Shown: piece by piece, positions 13,225 through 14,713 of the stretch | Position numbering within the stretch: the stretch's first letter is position 1 | Layout: every line of letters begins with the position of its first letter | Assembly: GCA_023228445.1 (NCBI GenBank) | Contig: JALOBD010000043.1 | Location: forward strand, 1 to 14,713 | Direction: 5' to 3' | Source of the DNA: Sphaerochaeta sp. | GTDB taxonomy: Bacteria > Spirochaetota > Spirochaetia > Sphaerochaetales > Sphaerochaetaceae | Length of the DNA: 14,713 nt | Notes under the pieces: model-generated | Seen by the model: the letters and a program-made list of their open reading frames with translations, nothing else | The model's database searches: none | What the model was told of the DNA's origin: nothing | Made by a program: the position numbers and the translations under genes

Positions 13225-13875
13225 CTAGATGAGAAATGGGTTGCTCCGCTCCTCCTCGATGGTGCTCGTAGGCCCGTGGCCAGGCAACACCTGCGTCTGT
13301 CCGTCAAGGGCCAGAAGCCGGCGGCAGCTGGCCAAGAGATCGCTCATCGAGCCGCCTCCCAAGTCGGTGCGCCCGATGGAGCCGGCAAAGAGGGTGTCGC
13401 CGGTGAGGACGAACTGTCCGCCCTCATGGTAGAAGCAGAGCCCACCGGGGGTGTGCCCCGCCGTCTTGATGACGGTGAGCTTGCTATCCTCTAGGTACTG
13501 TCCATCGAAGAGGTAGCCGGTCGGTTCGGGCAGGAGCTTCAGATCCTCGTCGTGGAGGGCGAGGAAGCGGCGGTCGAAGCAGACCGCCTTCACGTTCTCG
13601 TAGCCGCTCTTTCCCAGGTAGGGGGCATCCTCTTTGCTGACCAGCACCTCAAGGTCGGGGTACCGAACCTTCAGCGGCCCTGCGGCGGTGATGTGGTCCC
13701 AGTGGGTGTGGGTGAAGAGCATGGCGACCGGCTTGACCGTATGTCGTTCGATCTCACTGATGATGAGGTCGCTGTCGTTGCCCGGATCGATAATCCAGGC
13801 GCTTTGCGTCTCCTCGTCTCCGAGGAGGTAGCAATTGGTTTGGTACGGACCGGTCACCAAGCGTTGGACGAACAT
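13225..13875 (-). CDS. Metallo-beta-lactamase fold hydrolase, glyoxalase II-like
   Basis: A 216-residue cytoplasmic MBL-fold hydrolase with the binuclear metal site complete: THTHWDH (H56, H58, D60, H61), AGHTPGG (H141), TGDTLF (D160) and PGHGP (H200). The domain layout and length fit the short glyoxalase II-like/YcbL group, which hydrolyses thioesters; true hydroxyacylglutathione hydrolases are longer. The substrate is not deducible. The ATG at 13875 has AAGGAG (13887-13882 on the minus strand) 6 nt upstream. That site abuts the stop of the preceding DbpA-domain gene, so the two form an operon. It ends at the shared terminator. Confidence 0.93.
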   Translation of the reverse strand: MFVQRLVTGPYQTNCYLLGDEETQSAWIIDPGNDSDLIISEIERHTVKPVAMLFTHTHWDHITAAGPLKVRYPDLEVLVSKEDAPYLGKSGYENVKAVCFDRRFLALHDEDLKLLPEPTGYLFDGQYLEDSKLTVIKTAGHTPGGLCFYHEGGQFVLTGDTLFAGSIGRTDLGGGSMSDLLASCRRLLALDGQTQVLPGHGPTSTIEEERSNPFLI

Positions 13876-13878
13876 CGG

Positions 13879-14436
13879 TTACTCCTTGTTCGAGTAGGTG
13901 ATGGAGGCGGTGCGCCCCTTGATCTCCTTGCCGTTGAGCGCGGCGATCGCCTTCTCGCAGTTCTCTTCGCTCATGCTGATGAACGAGTACTTGTCGTGGA
14001 TGCGAATCGAGTAGATGTCCTCGCGTTCGATGGAGAGCTCGTCCTGGAGGATCTGGCTCAGCTCCTTGGTGTAGAGCCTCTTCATCTTGCCGATGTTCAG
14101 GTAGAGGGTGCGTGCTCCCTCGGGGAGGGGGCGCTCTTCGCGCGCCCGCGGTGCGGCTCCCTGTGCCTCTTTCTTCGGTGCAGTGGTGCTCTCGCCCCTG
14201 CTGCGGCTCTGGGGTGTGGCCCTCGTCGAGCGCCTCGGGGTGTTTGCCTGAAGGATTTCCCTCAGTAGGTAGGCGGTAAAGTAGCCGCGCAACATGAAGG
14301 GAACGTTCTTCTTGATCAGTTTCTTGAGATTCTCCAGTTCATCGGGGTTTGGGTCTGCCTTGGTTTTGCCACTCAATACTTGAATGGTCCCGATGACAAG
14401 GTCTTCGTTCGGCTTGCTCTTGCTGTTGTTGTCCAT
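13879..14436 (-). CDS. DbpA-type RNA-binding domain protein without helicase core
   Basis: A 185-residue protein in three parts. Residues 1-65 form a small helical region (LENLKKLIKKNVPFMLRGYF) I cannot assign. Residues about 66-108 are a Ser/Thr/Pro/Arg-rich flexible linker. Residues 109-183 (TLYLNIGKMKRLYTKELSQI to GRTASITYS) match the DbpA RNA-binding domain (PF03880) that normally sits at the C-terminus of DEAD-box helicases and binds structured RNA such as 23S hairpin 92. No helicase motifs are present, so it may be a ribosome-assembly or RNA-chaperone factor, or work with a separate helicase. The start is the second ATG of a close pair, chosen because AAGGAG lies 8 nt upstream; the longer frame to 14556 runs through the leader. 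It is co-transcribed with the downstream MBL hydrolase. Confidence 0.82.
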   Translation of the reverse strand: MDNNSKSKPNEDLVIGTIQVLSGKTKADPNPDELENLKKLIKKNVPFMLRGYFTAYLLREILQANTPRRSTRATPQSRSRGESTTAPKKEAQGAAPRAREERPLPEGARTLYLNIGKMKRLYTKELSQILQDELSIEREDIYSIRIHDKYSFISMSEENCEKAIAALNGKEIKGRTASITYSNKE

Positions 14437-14660
14437 GAGCATGTCTCCTTGGTGGTGTTTTGCCCCCCGGTGTGCCAGAGAGGGCTTGGATAGTGGGAAC
14501 AGGGTGGTGGATATCCCCAAGGCCGGCTGGCGATGGACAGAGGGGGGCATCTCCACCGATGAGGGCGGGATTTCTCAATGCTGGCACACACAAGAGAGTC
14601 TCCCGCCTTGTTTTGGGAGGAACAACTGCTCTGAAGTGCAACATGTCCCATCTCAATTCA
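14437..14660 (-). promoter_or_regulatory. Long structured 5' leader of the DbpA-domain gene
   Basis: About 220 nt separate the likely transcription start from the ATG, with no supported gene in between. A hairpin is formed by a perfect 7-bp repeat (14564-14570 with 14601-14607) plus an inner 4-bp helix (14573-14576 with 14594-14597). Nine bases in its loop (14581-14589) are complementary to 14470-14478, a segment about 20 nt upstream of the Shine-Dalgarno, which would make a pseudoknot. It matches no riboswitch class I can recognise. An autoregulatory or temperature-responsive leader would fit an RNA-binding protein; that is inference. Confidence 0.4.
14445..14450 (-). promoter_or_regulatory. 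Ribosome binding site that sets the DbpA-domain gene start
   Basis: AAGGAG on the minus strand is only 2 nt from the ATG at 14442 but 8 nt from the ATG at 14436, favouring the latter. Confidence 0.6.
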
Positions 14661-14666
14661 CCTTTC

Positions 14667-14696
14667 AGGATACCCAACCTCTTCTGCCTTTGTCAA
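14667..14696 (-). promoter_or_regulatory. Putative sigma-70 promoter of the DbpA-domain / MBL operon
   Basis: On the minus strand: consensus -35 TTGACA (14696-14691), an 18-nt spacer and -10 TATCCT (14672-14667, 4 of 6). The predicted start is near 14660. Unlike the leaderless promoters elsewhere in the window, this one yields a long leader. Confidence 0.5.
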
Positions 14697-14713
14697 GGAA
14701 AGCCAAAACTGCT

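Noticed and set aside
14339..14677. Minus-strand frames of 112 and 92 residues in the leader of the DbpA-domain gene
   Set aside because: No family features, no good ribosome binding site, and they run into the DbpA-domain gene in other frames. A short regulatory leader peptide cannot be excluded.
1..14713. tRNA, rRNA, CRISPR array, insertion sequence, prophage or attachment site
   Set aside because: No cloverleaf with CCA context, no regularly spaced repeats, no transposase or integrase motifs and no terminal inverted repeats were noticed. Coding density leaves little space for them.

Overview
This is a gene-dense window of roughly 59% GC. Most genes sit head-to-tail with small overlaps. 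Gene content (a cobamide salvage cluster, an ECF vitamin transporter, a short DksA-like protein, a MutY-like protein without an iron-sulfur cluster) suggests an anaerobic, auxotrophic or salvaging bacterium. My best guess is a Sphaerochaeta-like spirochaete, but this rests on overall impression and was not tested by any search. I see no rRNA, tRNA, CRISPR array, insertion sequence or phage gene.

Left part (1-4385). A minus-strand pair encodes a TrmJ-type tRNA ribose methyltransferase and a glycerophosphodiester phosphodiesterase that runs off the window edge. Divergent from them are an AI-2E family permease and a MutY-like DNA glycosylase, overlapping by ATGA. The glycosylase lacks the Fe-S cysteines and the 8-oxoG-recognition domain. 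A YdcZ/DUF606 permease converges on it, and the two reading frames overlap tail to tail by 14 bp.

Centre (4445-12680). One long plus-strand array reads cobT, cbiR-like TIM-barrel hydrolase, cobU, cobS, thrH-like HAD phosphatase, a two-helix membrane protein, a SAM hydroxide adenosyltransferase (DUF62) family protein, an ECF S component (UPF0397/PF07155 type), and a single 876-residue ATPase-ATPase-EcfT fusion. Read as a pathway, the CbiR-like enzyme would cut the lower ligand from scavenged cobamides, CobU would make adenosylcobinamide-GDP, CobT would activate a chosen lower-ligand base, and CobS would join them. No CobC phosphatase is present, and the ThrH-like HAD enzyme is the obvious candidate for that step. 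The ECF transporter has its own energy module and probably imports a cobamide, a cobamide precursor or a related adenosylated compound. That substrate assignment is inference. No cobalamin riboswitch is visible.

Right part (12681-14713). A short DksA/TraR-type zinc-finger regulator is separated by a bidirectional terminator from a minus-strand pair: a glyoxalase-II-like metallo-beta-lactamase fold hydrolase and a protein carrying a DbpA-type RNA-binding domain without any helicase. The latter has a long leader with potential for a pseudoknot.

A recurring regulatory pattern is that four unit-leading genes (trmJ, AI-2E permease, ydcZ-like, cobT) have a -10-like hexamer exactly 6 nt before the ATG and no Shine-Dalgarno, as expected for leaderless mRNAs. 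Several internal or downstream genes carry a recognisable Shine-Dalgarno, with AAGGAGG-like examples at gdpD, the S component, the MBL hydrolase and the DbpA-domain gene.
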